Source: Emergencia sp.
GTDB taxonomy: Bacteria > Bacillota > Clostridia > Peptostreptococcales > Anaerovoracaceae
Direction of reading: 5' to 3'
DNA: 64,000 nt
NCBI GenBank assembly: GCA_022767345.1
Contig: JALEOD010000048.1
Coordinates: 1-64,000 of the forward strand
In this document: one piece after another, positions 44,445 through 54,301 of the stretch
How positions within the stretch are numbered: the first letter of the stretch is position 1
Layout of the letters: every line of letters begins with the position of its first letter
The notes under the pieces: model-generated
Told to the model about the DNA's origin: nothing
The model's database searches: none
The model's input: the letters and a program-made list of their open reading frames with translations, nothing else
Position numbers and translations under genes: made by a program

Positions 44445-44795
44445 CGAAATAGACTCAGGTGTTTGGTATTCCCGAAGTGAAAGTTTACAGATCTGCAGAA
44501 CATCTAGAAGAAATCGAACTTCACGTTCGCTGCAGTCGGAAAGGGTTCGGTTTACTTGGTGTTCTATATAAAGATTTTCTTCGTTATCACCGAGGAGCAG
44601 CCAGTCAATAGATATATTGAGTGCTTCAGAGATTTCAACCAGCGCGTCTACGCTGAATTTAGAGGAGGCGTTCTCAATGGCGCTGATATGTGTAACAGAA
44701 AGATTGGTCTGCTCTGCAAGATTTTCTTGTGTTAGCTTTTTTGCGGTTCTTGCATCTCTGATTTTATCTCCGACTTTTTTAAAATCTATCTCCAT
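44412..44795 (-). CDS. XRE family transcriptional regulator
   Basis: 127 aa. An HTH_3 domain occupies residues 8-65 (K-L-T-Q-E-N-L-A-E-Q-T-N-L-S-V-T-H-I-S-A-I-E), followed by a short C-terminal helix pair with no known ligand domain. AGGGG lies 10 bp before ATG 44795. A 10-bp inverted repeat at 44834-44868 in its promoter region suggests autorepression. It lies divergent from the NUDIX gene at 44983 and convergent with the small ORF at 44274. Confidence 0.9.
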   Translation of the reverse strand: MEIDFKKVGDKIRDARTAKKLTQENLAEQTNLSVTHISAIENASSKFSVDALVEISEALNISIDWLLLGDNEENLYIEHQVNRTLSDCSEREVRFLLDVLQICKLSLREYQTPESISLPKKKPFLKL

Positions 44796-44833
44796 GTTCT
44801 TAATTCCCCTCTATAATAGTTTTAATGCCAATA

Positions 44834-44868
44834 CTTATATTTTATATTTTCTAAACAAAAAATATAAG
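44834..44868. promoter_or_regulatory. Probable XRE operator (CTTATATTTT / AAAATATAAG)
   Basis: Perfect 10-bp arms 15 bp apart, 39 bp upstream of the XRE start. AT-rich palindromes of this kind are usual for XRE autoregulation. A CAGGAAT / ATTCCTG dyad at 44876-44892 follows. Confidence 0.55.
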
Positions 44869-44982
44869 AATTGCAACAGGAATCAATTCCTGCAATACAG
44901 GAATTTCTCTCTGAATGTTGCTTAAGAAGGGATTGTTTACATGAATTTTTCAGAGTACAATAGAAGCAAGGAGGAATTTCTT

Positions 44983-45483
44983 ATGAAAAATGTGAAGGGA
45001 ACTGTGCTGCGGAATATGACTTCGATTTATATCGAAAGAGATGGAAGGCTGCTCATGCTTTATAGGATTGGTTCCCGGGTGGTGGAGCCTTCTTGGTGTG
45101 GTATCGGCGGGCACTTTGAACCGGAGGAATTGAACCGGCCGACTGACTGCATGCTGCGGGAATTACGGGAAGAGACTGGACTTTGTGAGAATGACCTCAC
45201 TGATGTAAAAATGCGCTATGTGACTTTGCGATTAAAGAATGGAGAGGTCAGACAGAATTACTATTTTTTCGCCAGATTAAAGGAACGTGTGGAAGTAAAG
45301 GATTCCTCGGATGAGGGAATACTGCGATGGGTTCCTATGGAAGAGGTTTTACAGCTGGAAATGCCTGTAACTGCGAAGCAGATGCTGACACATTATTTTG
45401 AGGTGGGACATTTTACTAATGTGCTTTACTGTGGGGTTACTGGCGAGGAGGAAATGAAGTTTGCCGAGCTGAAAGAGTTCTAA
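44983..45483 (+). CDS. NUDIX hydrolase
   Basis: 166 aa. The Nudix core ends with R-E-L-R-E-E-T-G-L, and the preceding loop G-G-H-F-E-P-E-E-L is lengthened by a few residues relative to the strict G-x5-E-x7 spacing. MutT-like nucleotide or nucleoside-diphosphate derivative hydrolysis is expected; the substrate is unknown. AAGGAGG is ideally spaced for ATG 44983, so the in-frame ATG at 44941 is rejected. Confidence 0.88.
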   Translation: MKNVKGTVLRNMTSIYIERDGRLLMLYRIGSRVVEPSWCGIGGHFEPEELNRPTDCMLRELREETGLCENDLTDVKMRYVTLRLKNGEVRQNYYFFARLKERVEVKDSSDEGILRWVPMEEVLQLEMPVTAKQMLTHYFEVGHFTNVLYCGVTGEEEMKFAELKEF

Positions 45484-45531
45484 AACGGCGTTTGCGCCCG
45501 TATTCTGTACTAGAGAAATGGGGGCGTATTG

Positions 45532-46506
45532 ATGAAAACAATTGTTGTAAGCGGTTATGCTTATCCGTCTATCGAGCCATGGGTGCTATCTTCCTGGCTG
45601 CCGGATTTGACTTTTTTGGGGAATTTTAGTTATGGAATTACAACAGAGGGCGGCGTTGTAGATTTAAAGGACGAGAACCTGACGGCGGCAGCAAATGGCG
45701 CCGGAGTAAAACCTTTGATGGTGTTGACACCTCTGGATGAGACGGGTACGTTTAACGATGTGACTGCAGGGATTTTATTATCGAATCCGCAGGCGCGCAC
45801 GAATCTGGTGAACAACATTCTGCAGACGATTCAAACAAAAGGCCTTGCCGGAATTGATTTTGACTTTGAGTTTGTTCCGGTCGAAAACCGACAGGACTAT
45901 GTAGAACTGATTCGTCAAACAAAGGAGGCGCTGGCGCCTCTGGGCTATTACGTGACGGCGGCGCTGGCACCGAAGACTTCCGACGCACAGCAGGGAAGCA
46001 TTTATCAGGGACACGATTACAGGCAGATTGGGGAAATTGTGGACTATGCGCTGATCATGACATATGAGTGGGGCTACACGTACGGCCCGCCCATGGCGGT
46101 TTCGCCTATCAATCAGGTGCGAAAAGTTTTGGATTATGCTGTCAGCGAGATTCCAAAAGAAAAAATATTGATGGGCATGCCCAATTATGGATATGACTGG
46201 AGATTACCTTTTGTAAAGGGGGAAACCCGCGCGGAGAAAATGTCCAGTGAGGGCGCATTCTGGCGGTCACAGTACTATAATGCGGAAGTGGTATATGACC
46301 AGTTGTCCCAAGCGCCGTATTTTACTTATTTTGATCCGGCAGGCAACAAGCATGTAGTCTGGTTTGAGGACATCCGCAGCATTCGTGCAAAACTGGCGCT
46401 GGTTGAAGAGTATGATCTGGCAGGCGTGGGATACTGGAATATTATGGATTACTTTCCGGCAAATTCAGAAGTGCTTAATGAGATGTACGTAGTGCGGAAG
46501 TTGTAG
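45532..46506 (+). CDS. Glycoside hydrolase family 18 protein (spore-type glucosaminidase)
   Basis: 324 aa, one GH18 barrel. The catalytic motif D109-F-D111-F-E113 matches the family DxxDxDxE core, with Glu113 the acid. Y-A-L-I-M-T-Y-E-W and G-V-G-Y-W-N strands match the SleL/YaaH group that acts on cortex or peptidoglycan GlcNAc. There is no LysM, signal peptide or membrane anchor, as in some coat-associated enzymes. GGGGGCG precedes the ATG; a TTG three bases earlier is not needed. A terminator follows, which hosts a group II intron. Confidence 0.88.
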   Translation: MKTIVVSGYAYPSIEPWVLSSWLPDLTFLGNFSYGITTEGGVVDLKDENLTAAANGAGVKPLMVLTPLDETGTFNDVTAGILLSNPQARTNLVNNILQTIQTKGLAGIDFDFEFVPVENRQDYVELIRQTKEALAPLGYYVTAALAPKTSDAQQGSIYQGHDYRQIGEIVDYALIMTYEWGYTYGPPMAVSPINQVRKVLDYAVSEIPKEKILMGMPNYGYDWRLPFVKGETRAEKMSSEGAFWRSQYYNAEVVYDQLSQAPYFTYFDPAGNKHVVWFEDIRSIRAKLALVEEYDLAGVGYWNIMDYFPANSEVLNEMYVVRKL

Positions 46507-46539
46507 GTAGAGTGGAATCATCCAATCCAGATAAACATT

Positions 46540-46579
46540 AAGTGACACAAGGGATTTTTAAAATCCTTGTGTCACTTTT
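46540..46579 (+). terminator. Terminator of the GH18 gene, target of the group II intron
   Basis: A 17-bp arm AAGTGACACAAGGGATT (one unpaired G) folds onto AAATCCTTGTGTCACTT and is followed by TTTT. The intron begins within 3 bp of the T-run. Confidence 0.92.
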
Positions 46580-46581
46580 GT

Positions 46582-47940
46582 GTGTGCCAGGCATGGCACA
46601 ATTCTAACGGGTGAAAGTCCCGCCACGGGTATTTATCGCCAAGTGTAGCGAACCACAAGCCGAACAGCAAGGGTGTCCGCCGCGAGACGGAATCTGAAAG
46701 AAGCTGTAAGCAAACCTCTGACCTGACGGACAGGAACCGCATATAAGGCTCGGAAATACGGATAAGGAGGCAAAAGGCACTGAAGTCCAAAAGGTTGCCG
46801 GAAGTACGAGTAAATGCGGCAGGTACATGGAGGGAAAGAGTACGCACCTTAACTGGGAGGTCTCACAGGCATACCTTTTGGAAAACGGCGAAAACATCAA
46901 GGAACAGCTACGGATTCAGACCCAATAGATGTGCACAGCAGGCAGTCCTAAAGGCATTGGAAATGATGAATGACGGACACAGCTGGATAGTGGACATCGA
47001 CCTTGCGAAATTCTTTGACATAGTAGACCATGACAAGCTGATGACAATCTTCGGACGGACAATTAAGGACGGAGATGTCATATCGGTGGTAAGAAAGTTC
47101 CTTGCCAGTGGTGTAATGATTGATGACGAATACGAAGATAGCGTAATCGGTATACCACAGGGTAGAAATATATCACCGCTGTTAGCAAACATCATGCTCA
47201 ACGAACTGGATAAAGAACCGGAAGCAAGAGGACTGGATTTTGTGCGGTACGCAGACGACCTCACCATAATGGCTGGAAACAGGCAGGCGGCAGAACGAGT
47301 GATGAAAAGTGTGACTCGATACATCGAAGAAAAGCTGGGGATGAAAGTAAATGCAGAGAAGAGCAAGGTTGGAAAACCCAAAGGCATAAAATATCTGGGA
47401 TTTGGATTCTACTATGACGCATTTGCCAAAGGATATAAAGCAAGACCACACCCCAAAGCGGTAGCGAAGCTCAAGGCGCAGATGAAGAAGCTTACATGCA
47501 GAAGCCGGGGAGTAAGCAGCGCGTATAAGGTACAGAAACTCAACCAGCTTATCCGAGGATGGATAAGTTATTTCAAAATCGGAAAAATGAAAGGGCTGTG
47601 CGCAAAAATGGACGGACAGATACGATATCGTCTACGCATGTGCATATGGAAACACTGGAAAACGCCAAAGAACAGAGAAAAGATGTTGGTAAAGCTGGGC
47701 TTAAACAGACGGTCAGCACACGGGATATCCTATGCAAAAGGATATGCCAGAGTGAGCAGAAGCTGGAATATCTGCATATAAGCAACGAACGGCTGGCAAA
47801 GTTTGGATTAATCTCAATGTTAGACTACTACACCGCAAGGTGTGTGACATGTTAAATTGATTGAACCGCCGTGTATCGAACGGTACGCATGGTGGTGTGA
47901 GAGGTCGGTAGGCGAAATAATCGCCTACATCCTACTCAAT
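46582..47940 (+). mobile_element. Group IIC (class C) intron with 5'-deleted reverse transcriptase gene
   Basis: Begins GTGTGCC right after a terminator, the classic class C target. It carries a structured 5' RNA of about 260 nt, an ORF, a domain V hairpin (about 47862-47905, containing GGTGTGAGAGG) and a domain VI stem (GTAGGCGA / TCGCCTAC). It ends CTACTCAAT at 47940. The ORF lacks its N-terminal third. The RNA ends look intact, so splicing with a maturase supplied in trans is conceivable. The exact 5' base (46580 or 46582) is uncertain because of a GTGTGTG run. Confidence 0.88.
46795..47781 (+). pseudogene. ltrA: Group II intron reverse transcriptase/maturase, N-terminally truncated
   Basis: The open frame is 328 codons, but protein similarity begins only near S-Y-G-F-R-P (RT block 2). 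Present: D-I-D-L-A-K-F-F-D (block 3), G-I-P-Q-G with N-I-S-P-L-L (block 4), Y-A-D-D (block 5), and the GIIM maturase segment (R-G-W-I-S-Y-F). RT blocks 0-1, about 80-100 residues, are missing; the frame upstream is intron RNA, so the listed start is not a true start. No endonuclease domain, as usual for class C. Confidence 0.85.
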
Positions 47941-48310
47941 TGGCGTTACACGATTTTTACGAGTGACCGTAAAGTCTATTTTTCTGCTATACGGTCAGAT
48001 TTGGAGTTCCAAGAAACTTTTCAAGATTTTTATACTTTTGCTGTATTACTCCACGTTTCGCTCCGGGCCCCATCAGGGAAAACTGTTCCATACAGCCCCA
48101 AAATCTTGAAAAAGATGTTACAAACCGGCTGGTGCAACCCCAGAATTACGTTACAGGTTGAAAAACACTATATTTCCTTAAAATTTTTTAAATAATTCGC
48201 CTATACCACCTGCAAACCTATTGCTAAAACGGGCTGAAAATGGTAAAATAATATATTAATGATTAAGCAAAATTTGCCTGGTCAACAGGGGAAAAGGAAG
48301 ATAAACTGAT
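47941..48310. other. Intergenic region after the intron, with a 13-bp inverted repeat
   Basis: No gene supported. TTTTCAAGATTTT (48018-48030) and AAAATCTTGAAAA (48100-48112) are perfect inverted copies 69 bp apart; purpose unknown. The segment should contain the promoter of the synthetase gene at 48311, but I see no clear consensus. Confidence 0.5.
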
Positions 48311-51300
48311 ATGAACAATAAAAAGTACGATGGCGTGTACTATCCGGTGAGGGAGGTCACGGATTTAAAGGACATGATAGAAAGCAGCGCAGCGCTTTTC
48401 AAGGATGTTCCTGCATATTTACAGAAAGACAAACCGGGCGGAACTTTTCAGCCGGTAACCTTTGGCGAATTTAAAGAAAAAATGGATGCTTTAGGCACGA
48501 GACTTCTCGATATGGGGCTTGGCGGCAAGAAGATCGCAGTGGTTGGCGAAAGCTGCTGGCAGTGGATTTTGACCTATTTTGCAGTGGTCTGCGGTGTTGG
48601 CGTCATCGTGCCGCTGGATAAAAACCTGCCGATCGATGAGATGAAGAGTCTGGTGCAGCGTTCCGGTGCAAGTGCGCTGGTTTACACCAAGCGCAGCGAA
48701 AAGGCGCTGGCGCCTTTGTTTGAAGAAAAATACGACGTGGAACACTTTATTTCCATGGGGCAGAGAGAGCACAGCGAGAAGGCTCTTTCCCTGGATGAAC
48801 TCATTGAAGAGGGCGAGCGGCTTTTGAAAGAGGGCATTCGCGACTATGTGGACGCGGAGATTGATAGAGAGCAGCTGGCAACCTTGATGTTCACTTCCGG
48901 TACTACTGGTATGTCCAAGGGCGTTATGCTTTCACACAAGAACATCGTTGCCAATGTAGTCAGCATGTCTAAGCTGGTATCGGCGCCGGTAGGAAGAAAA
49001 ACCCTGTCCATTTTGCCGATTCACCATGCTTATGAGTTTACATGCGACATCTGTACCTGTTTGTATCAGGGGGCAACCGTAGTCATCTGCGAGGGCATCA
49101 AATACATTCAGAGGAATATGAATGAAGTCCATAATGATATTATGCTGGGCGTGCCTCTCGTCTTTGAAAAAATGTACAAAGGTATGTGGAAACAGGCGGA
49201 AAAGCAGGGCGAGGCCGAAAAACTCCGCAAGGCAATCGACCTGTCCAAAAAACTGAAATTATACAACAATCCGAAACTGATGAAGAAGCTGTTTAAGGCA
49301 ATTCATCAGAACTTCGGCAACAATATCAGCCTGCTCATTGCCGGCGGTGCGGCAATTGATCCGAAAGTAATTGAGGATTTTGAGGCTATGGGAATTCCGA
49401 TGATTCAGGGCTACGGCATGAGCGAATGTGCGCCGATTATCGCGGTAAATCAGGACAGATACAGCAAAGCCGCCTCTGTTGGAAAACCCATGCCGGGCAC
49501 TCAGGTGCGCATTGAGAATCCCGATCAAGACGGAATTGGCGAAGTGGTCTGCAAATGTGATTCCGTCATGATGGGTTACTACGACAATCCTGAAGCTACT
49601 GCGGAAGTACTGAAAGACGGCTGGCTTTATACCGGCGATTTGGGATATCTGGACGAGGATGGATTCCTGTATCTGACCGGCAGAAAGAAGACTGTAATCG
49701 TTACTAAAGGCGGCAAGAACATCTTCCCTGAGGAGGTAGAAACCGTCCTGATGGAAGATGAACTGATTCTGGAAGCGCTGGTGTACGGCAGAGAGGACGA
49801 CAAAGTCGGCAACGTGATGATTACCGCCGACATCTTCCCGAACTATCCGCTTCTGAAAGAGCGCTTCGGCGAAATGAGCAGCAGCGATGTCTATCACTTC
49901 TTTAAAGAACTGATAGACGGCATTAACAAGAAAATGCCGCCGTATAAGGCGATTAAGCGTATCAATATCAGAGAAACTGAATTTGATAAGACTACCACGG
50001 GCAAAATCAAACGTTATGGTAACTTCGCAGCGGACAGCGCCAGCGCGGAGTCCCAGGAGAAAGCCGGCTACGCGCAGGTGAAGGAAGCCGAGATGAAGCG
50101 GGCGAAGGCCTTTGTGCAGACTCTTGCGGAAAGCACTGACCCATATGTGAGATACAAAGAAAGCCGTCCGATTACAGATATCAGGCACATGTTTGAGACC
50201 AGTGCAGAACTTTACGGGGACAACGTCGCCTTTATGCAGAAATTTGATAAGGACGGTCCGTATGCCTCTATCACTTACAAACAGGCTCTTGCCGATGTCA
50301 ACGGTCTTGGCACGGCGCTGATTAACCGCGGCCTCAAAGGAAAACGCATTGGGATAATCGGGGAAACCTGCTATCAGTGGGAGTCCGCTTATTTGGCTGT
50401 ACTTTGCGGAACAGGCGTTGCAGTGCCTCTTGATAAAGAACTTGGCGCGGAGGAATTGAAAGAGCAGATTATTGACGCGGAAGTCTCCGGCGTCATCTTT
50501 GGGGATAAATATGCCCAGATGTTCCGCGAAATGAAAGCAGGCGGAGACACGAAACTGGAAGTGCTGGTAAACTTTGACATAGACGCCCATGAAGAGGAAA
50601 TTCTTTCCTGGAAATCCCTGATGAAAGAGGGCAAGGATTTGGTTGCCCAAGGAGACAGGCAGTTCCTGGACGCAGAAATTTACGGCGATGAAATGAGTGA
50701 GATTCTGTACACCTCCGGCACTACAGGAAGCGCCAAGGGAGTTATGCTGTCTCATTACAATTTGGCAAATAATCTGATGAGCGCGCCGACTATTTTGAAA
50801 GTCAACCCGACGGACATTTTCTTTTCGGTGCTGCCGGTGCATCATACCTACGAGTGCACCTGCGCGTTCCTGATGCCGTTGTACAAAGGTGCCGCTATCG
50901 CATACTGTCAGGGATTAAAATATATTGCAAAGAATCTGGAAGAGGTAAAACCGACCATGCTTCTCGGCGTGCCGGTGCTCATCGAGACGCTGTATAAGAG
51001 AATTTGGAAAAATATCAGAGCGAAGGGTAAGGAAAAGACGCTGAAACGGCTTCTGGCAATGAACCGCAGGGCCAAGAAAATGGGTCTTTCCATCAGCAAG
51101 CCGTTTACCAAGGAAATTCTGGAAGTCTTTGGAGGAAGAATGCGCGTCATCATTTCCGGCGGCGCAGCCATTAATCCTGAAATTCTGCAATTCTTTAACG
51201 ATTTGGGCATCATCTGTGTACAGGGCTTAGGTTTGACAGAGTGTTCGCCGATGACAGCGCTGAACCCCGATGTAGAAAAGGATATGCGCAATAACTCTGC

Positions 51301-51871
51301 AGGACATCTGCTGCCCGGTATGGAAGTGAAAATTTCTGAGCCCGATGAGGAGGGCATTGGAGAAATCTGTTACAAGGGCGCCAATGTCATGATGGGTTAC
51401 TACAACAATCCAGAGGCAACTTGCGAAGTCATGAAAGATGGCTGGTTCTGCAGCGGCGATTTGGGTTATGTGGATGAAAACAACTTCATATATATTACGG
51501 GAAGAAAGAAAAATGTAATTATCACTAAGAATGGTAAGAATGTTTTCCCTGAAGAGCTGGAATACTATCTGGGCAGTGTGCCTTATATTTCCGAAAGCTT
51601 AGTATGGGGCGCTGAGACTGAAGACGGCAGCGATATGACTATCGCGGCGGCAGTGACCTTAGATGAAGAGGAAGTCAGCGAGGCACTGGGAAAAGATTTT
51701 ACTGAAGATGCAGTGAGGGGGCTGGTATGGGAAGCCATTGACAAGGTCAATGAAAAACTTCCGTACTATAAAAGAATTAAGAAGCTCCATATTCGCAAAG
51801 CGGATTTTGAAAAAACGACTGGAAAGAAAATCAAACGCTTTGTCGATGAGAACAAAAAGGAAAACGAGTAA
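48311..51871 (+). CDS. Tandem AMP-dependent acyl-CoA synthetase (two complete adenylation modules)
   Basis: 1186 aa, about twice the normal length. Module 1 (about 1-575) has the AMP-binding signature T-S-G-T-T-G-M-S-K-G near 195, Y-T-G-D-L-G and the C-terminal T-T-G-K-I-K-R. Module 2 (about 610-1180) repeats all of these (T-S-G-T-T-G-S-A-K-G near 801, S-G-D-L-G, T-G-K-K-I-K-R). A charged linker (about 575-610) joins them. The modules align along their length and arose by duplication. Each resembles long-chain fatty-acid-CoA ligase (FadD/FAA) and retains its catalytic Lys. Two substrates or an intramolecular dimer are possible. Confidence 0.9.
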   Translation: MNNKKYDGVYYPVREVTDLKDMIESSAALFKDVPAYLQKDKPGGTFQPVTFGEFKEKMDALGTRLLDMGLGGKKIAVVGESCWQWILTYFAVVCGVGVIVPLDKNLPIDEMKSLVQRSGASALVYTKRSEKALAPLFEEKYDVEHFISMGQREHSEKALSLDELIEEGERLLKEGIRDYVDAEIDREQLATLMFTSGTTGMSKGVMLSHKNIVANVVSMSKLVSAPVGRKTLSILPIHHAYEFTCDICTCLYQGATVVICEGIKYIQRNMNEVHNDIMLGVPLVFEKMYKGMWKQAEKQGEAEKLRKAIDLSKKLKLYNNPKLMKKLFKAIHQNFGNNISLLIAGGAAIDPKVIEDFEAMGIPMIQGYGMSECAPIIAVNQDRYSKAASVGKPMPGTQVRIENPDQDGIGEVVCKCDSVMMGYYDNPEATAEVLKDGWLYTGDLGYLDEDGFLYLTGRKKTVIVTKGGKNIFPEEVETVLMEDELILEALVYGREDDKVGNVMITADIFPNYPLLKERFGEMSSSDVYHFFKELIDGINKKMPPYKAIKRINIRETEFDKTTTGKIKRYGNFAADSASAESQEKAGYAQVKEAEMKRAKAFVQTLAESTDPYVRYKESRPITDIRHMFETSAELYGDNVAFMQKFDKDGPYASITYKQALADVNGLGTALINRGLKGKRIGIIGETCYQWESAYLAVLCGTGVAVPLDKELGAEELKEQIIDAEVSGVIFGDKYAQMFREMKAGGDTKLEVLVNFDIDAHEEEILSWKSLMKEGKDLVAQGDRQFLDAEIYGDEMSEILYTSGTTGSAKGVMLSHYNLANNLMSAPTILKVNPTDIFFSVLPVHHTYECTCAFLMPLYKGAAIAYCQGLKYIAKNLEEVKPTMLLGVPVLIETLYKRIWKNIRAKGKEKTLKRLLAMNRRAKKMGLSISKPFTKEILEVFGGRMRVIISGGAAINPEILQFFNDLGIICVQGLGLTECSPMTALNPDVEKDMRNNSAGHLLPGMEVKISEPDEEGIGEICYKGANVMMGYYNNPEATCEVMKDGWFCSGDLGYVDENNFIYITGRKKNVIITKNGKNVFPEELEYYLGSVPYISESLVWGAETEDGSDMTIAAAVTLDEEEVSEALGKDFTEDAVRGLVWEAIDKVNEKLPYYKRIKKLHIRKADFEKTTGKKIKRFVDENKKENE

Positions 51872-51883
51872 AATCGGAAAACA

Positions 51884-51912
51884 TTGACAAATGCCCAATT
51901 TTAGAGTATAAT
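51884..51912 (+). promoter_or_regulatory. Consensus promoter of greA-lysS
   Basis: TTGACA, 17-bp spacer, TATAAT: a perfect sigma-A promoter. The leader is about 30 nt. Confidence 0.9.
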
Positions 51913-51949
51913 ACTCGGACTATGGCATTGCTGAAAGGAGAATTAGAAT

Positions 51950-52429
51950 ATGTCAGAAGAAATACTTCTAACCCAGGAGGGTTATGATAAATTAGAGGCA
52001 GAAAGAGACATGCTGGTATCCGTCAGACGAAAAGAAGTTTCCGAAAGATTAAAGGAAGCGATTTCTTACGGAGACCTTTCCGAAAACGCAGAATACGATG
52101 CCGCCAAAAATGAGCAGGCTGAACTGGAAGAGAGAATTCATAAACTGGAAACCATGATGAGAAACGCGAAAATCATCAACGAAGATGAGGTTTCCGGAGA
52201 TCATGTAAATGTAGGTTTAACTGTAAAAGTAGTAGAAACACGGACCGGTGAGGAGCAGTCTTTTGTAATCGTAGGCTCCACCGAGGCAGATCCATTTGCT
52301 GAACCTGCCAGAATTTCCAATGAATCCCTTGTAGGTCAGGGGCTCCTGGGAAAAGGAATCGGCGAGGTTGTTGAAATCGTAGTTCCTGATGGAGTGTTGC
52401 ATTACAGAATTGAAGAAATAACAAAGTAA
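51950..52429 (+). CDS. greA: Transcription elongation factor GreA
   Basis: 159 aa. The N-terminal antiparallel coiled coil (about 1-78), with L-S-E-N-A-E-Y-D-A-A-K near the tip supplying acidic residues, stimulates transcript cleavage in the polymerase secondary channel. The C-terminal FKBP-like domain binds polymerase. AAGGAG precedes the ATG. Cotranscribed with lysS, as in many Bacillota. Confidence 0.97.
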   Translation: MSEEILLTQEGYDKLEAERDMLVSVRRKEVSERLKEAISYGDLSENAEYDAAKNEQAELEERIHKLETMMRNAKIINEDEVSGDHVNVGLTVKVVETRTGEEQSFVIVGSTEADPFAEPARISNESLVGQGLLGKGIGEVVEIVVPDGVLHYRIEEITK

Positions 52430-52445
52430 TATAAAGGTGATAGAT

Positions 52446-53984
52446 ATGAGTACACAAGATAACAATGTGAATGTAAATCCGGAGGTTGAAGAACTTTCGG
52501 AAGAAAACCTGAATGAGCAGAGACTGATCAGAAGAGAAAAGCTGAAGAAACTGCAGGAAGCGGGCAGAAATCCTTTTATCAACGAAACATGGGATGTGAC
52601 TGCCCACAGCATGGACATCAAGGATAACTTTGATGCCATGGAGGATCAGGAAGTCTCCTGTGCCGGCAGAATCATGGCATTCAGAAGAATGGGCAAGATG
52701 GCTTTTGTTGACATTCAGGATAAACAGGGCAGAATCCAGTGCGTAGTCAAGAGAGATGACATCGGTACAGATGAGTACACCTGGTTTAAGACTTATGACA
52801 TCGGCGATATCATCGGTGTAGAAGGTACGATTTTTAAGACAAAAGCTGGAGAAATTTCCATTCAGGTAAAGAAGCTGGTACTTTTGTCCAAGTCATTACA
52901 GGTGCTGCCGAACAAGTGGCATGGTCTGAAGGATACGGATATCCGCTACAGACAGAGATATGTGGACTTGATTGTAAATCCTGAAGTAAGAGAGACTTTC
53001 TACAAGAGGGCCAAGATTATTCACGAAATTAAGAGAGTGTTGGAAGAGGATTACAGTTTCCTGGAAGTAGATACACCGATTCTGACTACTATTGCAGGAG
53101 GTGCCAACGCAAGACCGTTCAACACCCATCACAATACTCTGGACATCGACATGAAGCTGCGTATTTCCAACGAGCTTTATCTGAAGAGACTGATTGTAGG
53201 CGGCCTTGACAGAGTTTACGAAATGGGCAAGATGTTCAGAAACGAGGGGATGGACAGAAGCCACAACCCTGAGTATACTTCCATGGAATGCTACATGGCT
53301 TACGGCAACATGGAAAGCATGATGGACGTAACCGAGCAGGTTATCTATAAGGCTGCCATGGCTGTAAATGGCACACCGGTTATCACCTATCAGGGAAAGG
53401 AATTCGATGTGACTCCGCCTTGGAGAAGATTGGATATGACCGATGCCGTAAAGGAAATTACCGGCGTTGACTTCCACAAGATTGATGCTGACGAAGATGC
53501 CAGAGCTGCTGCTATCGCTTATGGCATGGATGCAGATGAAGTAAAGGAAATGACCCGCGGTAAGATTATTGCCGAGATGTTTGAAGAATACTGTGAAGAC
53601 GTTCCTGGCTATCTGGATGGACCTGTCTTTGTTGTGGGACACCCTGTGGAAATTTCTCCACTGGCAAAGAGAGATCCGGAAGATCCGAGAATTACCAGAA
53701 GATTTGAAGGTTATATCAATGGCTGGGAAGTCTGCAATGCCTTCTCTGAACTGAATGACCCGATTGATCAGTACGAGAGATTTGCTGAGCAGCAGGCACA
53801 GCTTGACTCCGGTGAAGACGAAGAAGCGCATCCAATGGATATGGATTTCGTCAATGCGCTGGAAGTAGGCCTTCCTCCGACAGGCGGACTTGGTATTGGA
53901 ATCGATAGAGTGGTTATCTTAATCACTGATTCTCCGAGCATTCGCGATATTATCCTGTTTCCAACTATGAAGCCGGTGGACTAA
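52446..53984 (+). CDS. lysS: Lysyl-tRNA synthetase, class II
   Basis: 512 aa. An N-terminal OB-fold anticodon-binding domain (about 60-170), then the class II catalytic core. Motif 2 is F-R-N-E-G-M-D-R-S-H-N-P-E-Y and motif 3 G-L-G-I-G-I-D-R. AAAGGTG is spaced for ATG 52446; a GTG at 52437 overlaps that site and is rejected. 16 bp after greA, followed by a strong terminator. Confidence 0.97.
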   Translation: MSTQDNNVNVNPEVEELSEENLNEQRLIRREKLKKLQEAGRNPFINETWDVTAHSMDIKDNFDAMEDQEVSCAGRIMAFRRMGKMAFVDIQDKQGRIQCVVKRDDIGTDEYTWFKTYDIGDIIGVEGTIFKTKAGEISIQVKKLVLLSKSLQVLPNKWHGLKDTDIRYRQRYVDLIVNPEVRETFYKRAKIIHEIKRVLEEDYSFLEVDTPILTTIAGGANARPFNTHHNTLDIDMKLRISNELYLKRLIVGGLDRVYEMGKMFRNEGMDRSHNPEYTSMECYMAYGNMESMMDVTEQVIYKAAMAVNGTPVITYQGKEFDVTPPWRRLDMTDAVKEITGVDFHKIDADEDARAAAIAYGMDADEVKEMTRGKIIAEMFEEYCEDVPGYLDGPVFVVGHPVEISPLAKRDPEDPRITRRFEGYINGWEVCNAFSELNDPIDQYERFAEQQAQLDSGEDEEAHPMDMDFVNALEVGLPPTGGLGIGIDRVVILITDSPSIRDIILFPTMKPVD

Positions 53985-54021
53985 ATTTCAGAGTATCTTT
54001 AATAGATGAAAGTTTTGAGTG

Positions 54022-54053
54022 AAAGACTGACCATGCATTTGGTCAGTCTTTTT
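54022..54053 (+). terminator. Terminator after lysS
   Basis: 12-bp stem AAAGACTGACCA / TGGTCAGTCTTT, 6-nt loop, TTTTT. The remaining 54054-54336 gap has no gene; it holds the promoter below. Confidence 0.93.
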
Positions 54054-54301
54054 GCATCAAGAAAATCATGCGCCTGATGCGGGACTGGCTTTTCGCAAAA
54101 CTTCGGGAGGGGTACTAAAATTTGGGATAGATGTTCTTTCATATATGTTGTGTCAGAAGAGCCAAATGGCATGATATGAAAGAGAGAATAGGATGATTGC
54201 TTAGCATAATGACAACATTCGCGCTGCTGTTGATTTTGATTTTCGATTTTCATGGTGAAAAACGGCGGGAAAAATACCGGAAAAAATGTGGCAGAGAATA
54301 A

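Noticed and set aside
47857-48195. 112-aa ORF after the intron
   Set aside because: It begins in intron domain V/VI and crosses the intron end; no ribosome site or protein features.
49259-50845. 528-aa minus-strand ORF opposite the tandem acyl-CoA synthetase
   Set aside because: Antisense shadow of a gene with complete adenylation motifs; no ribosome site or recognisable domain.
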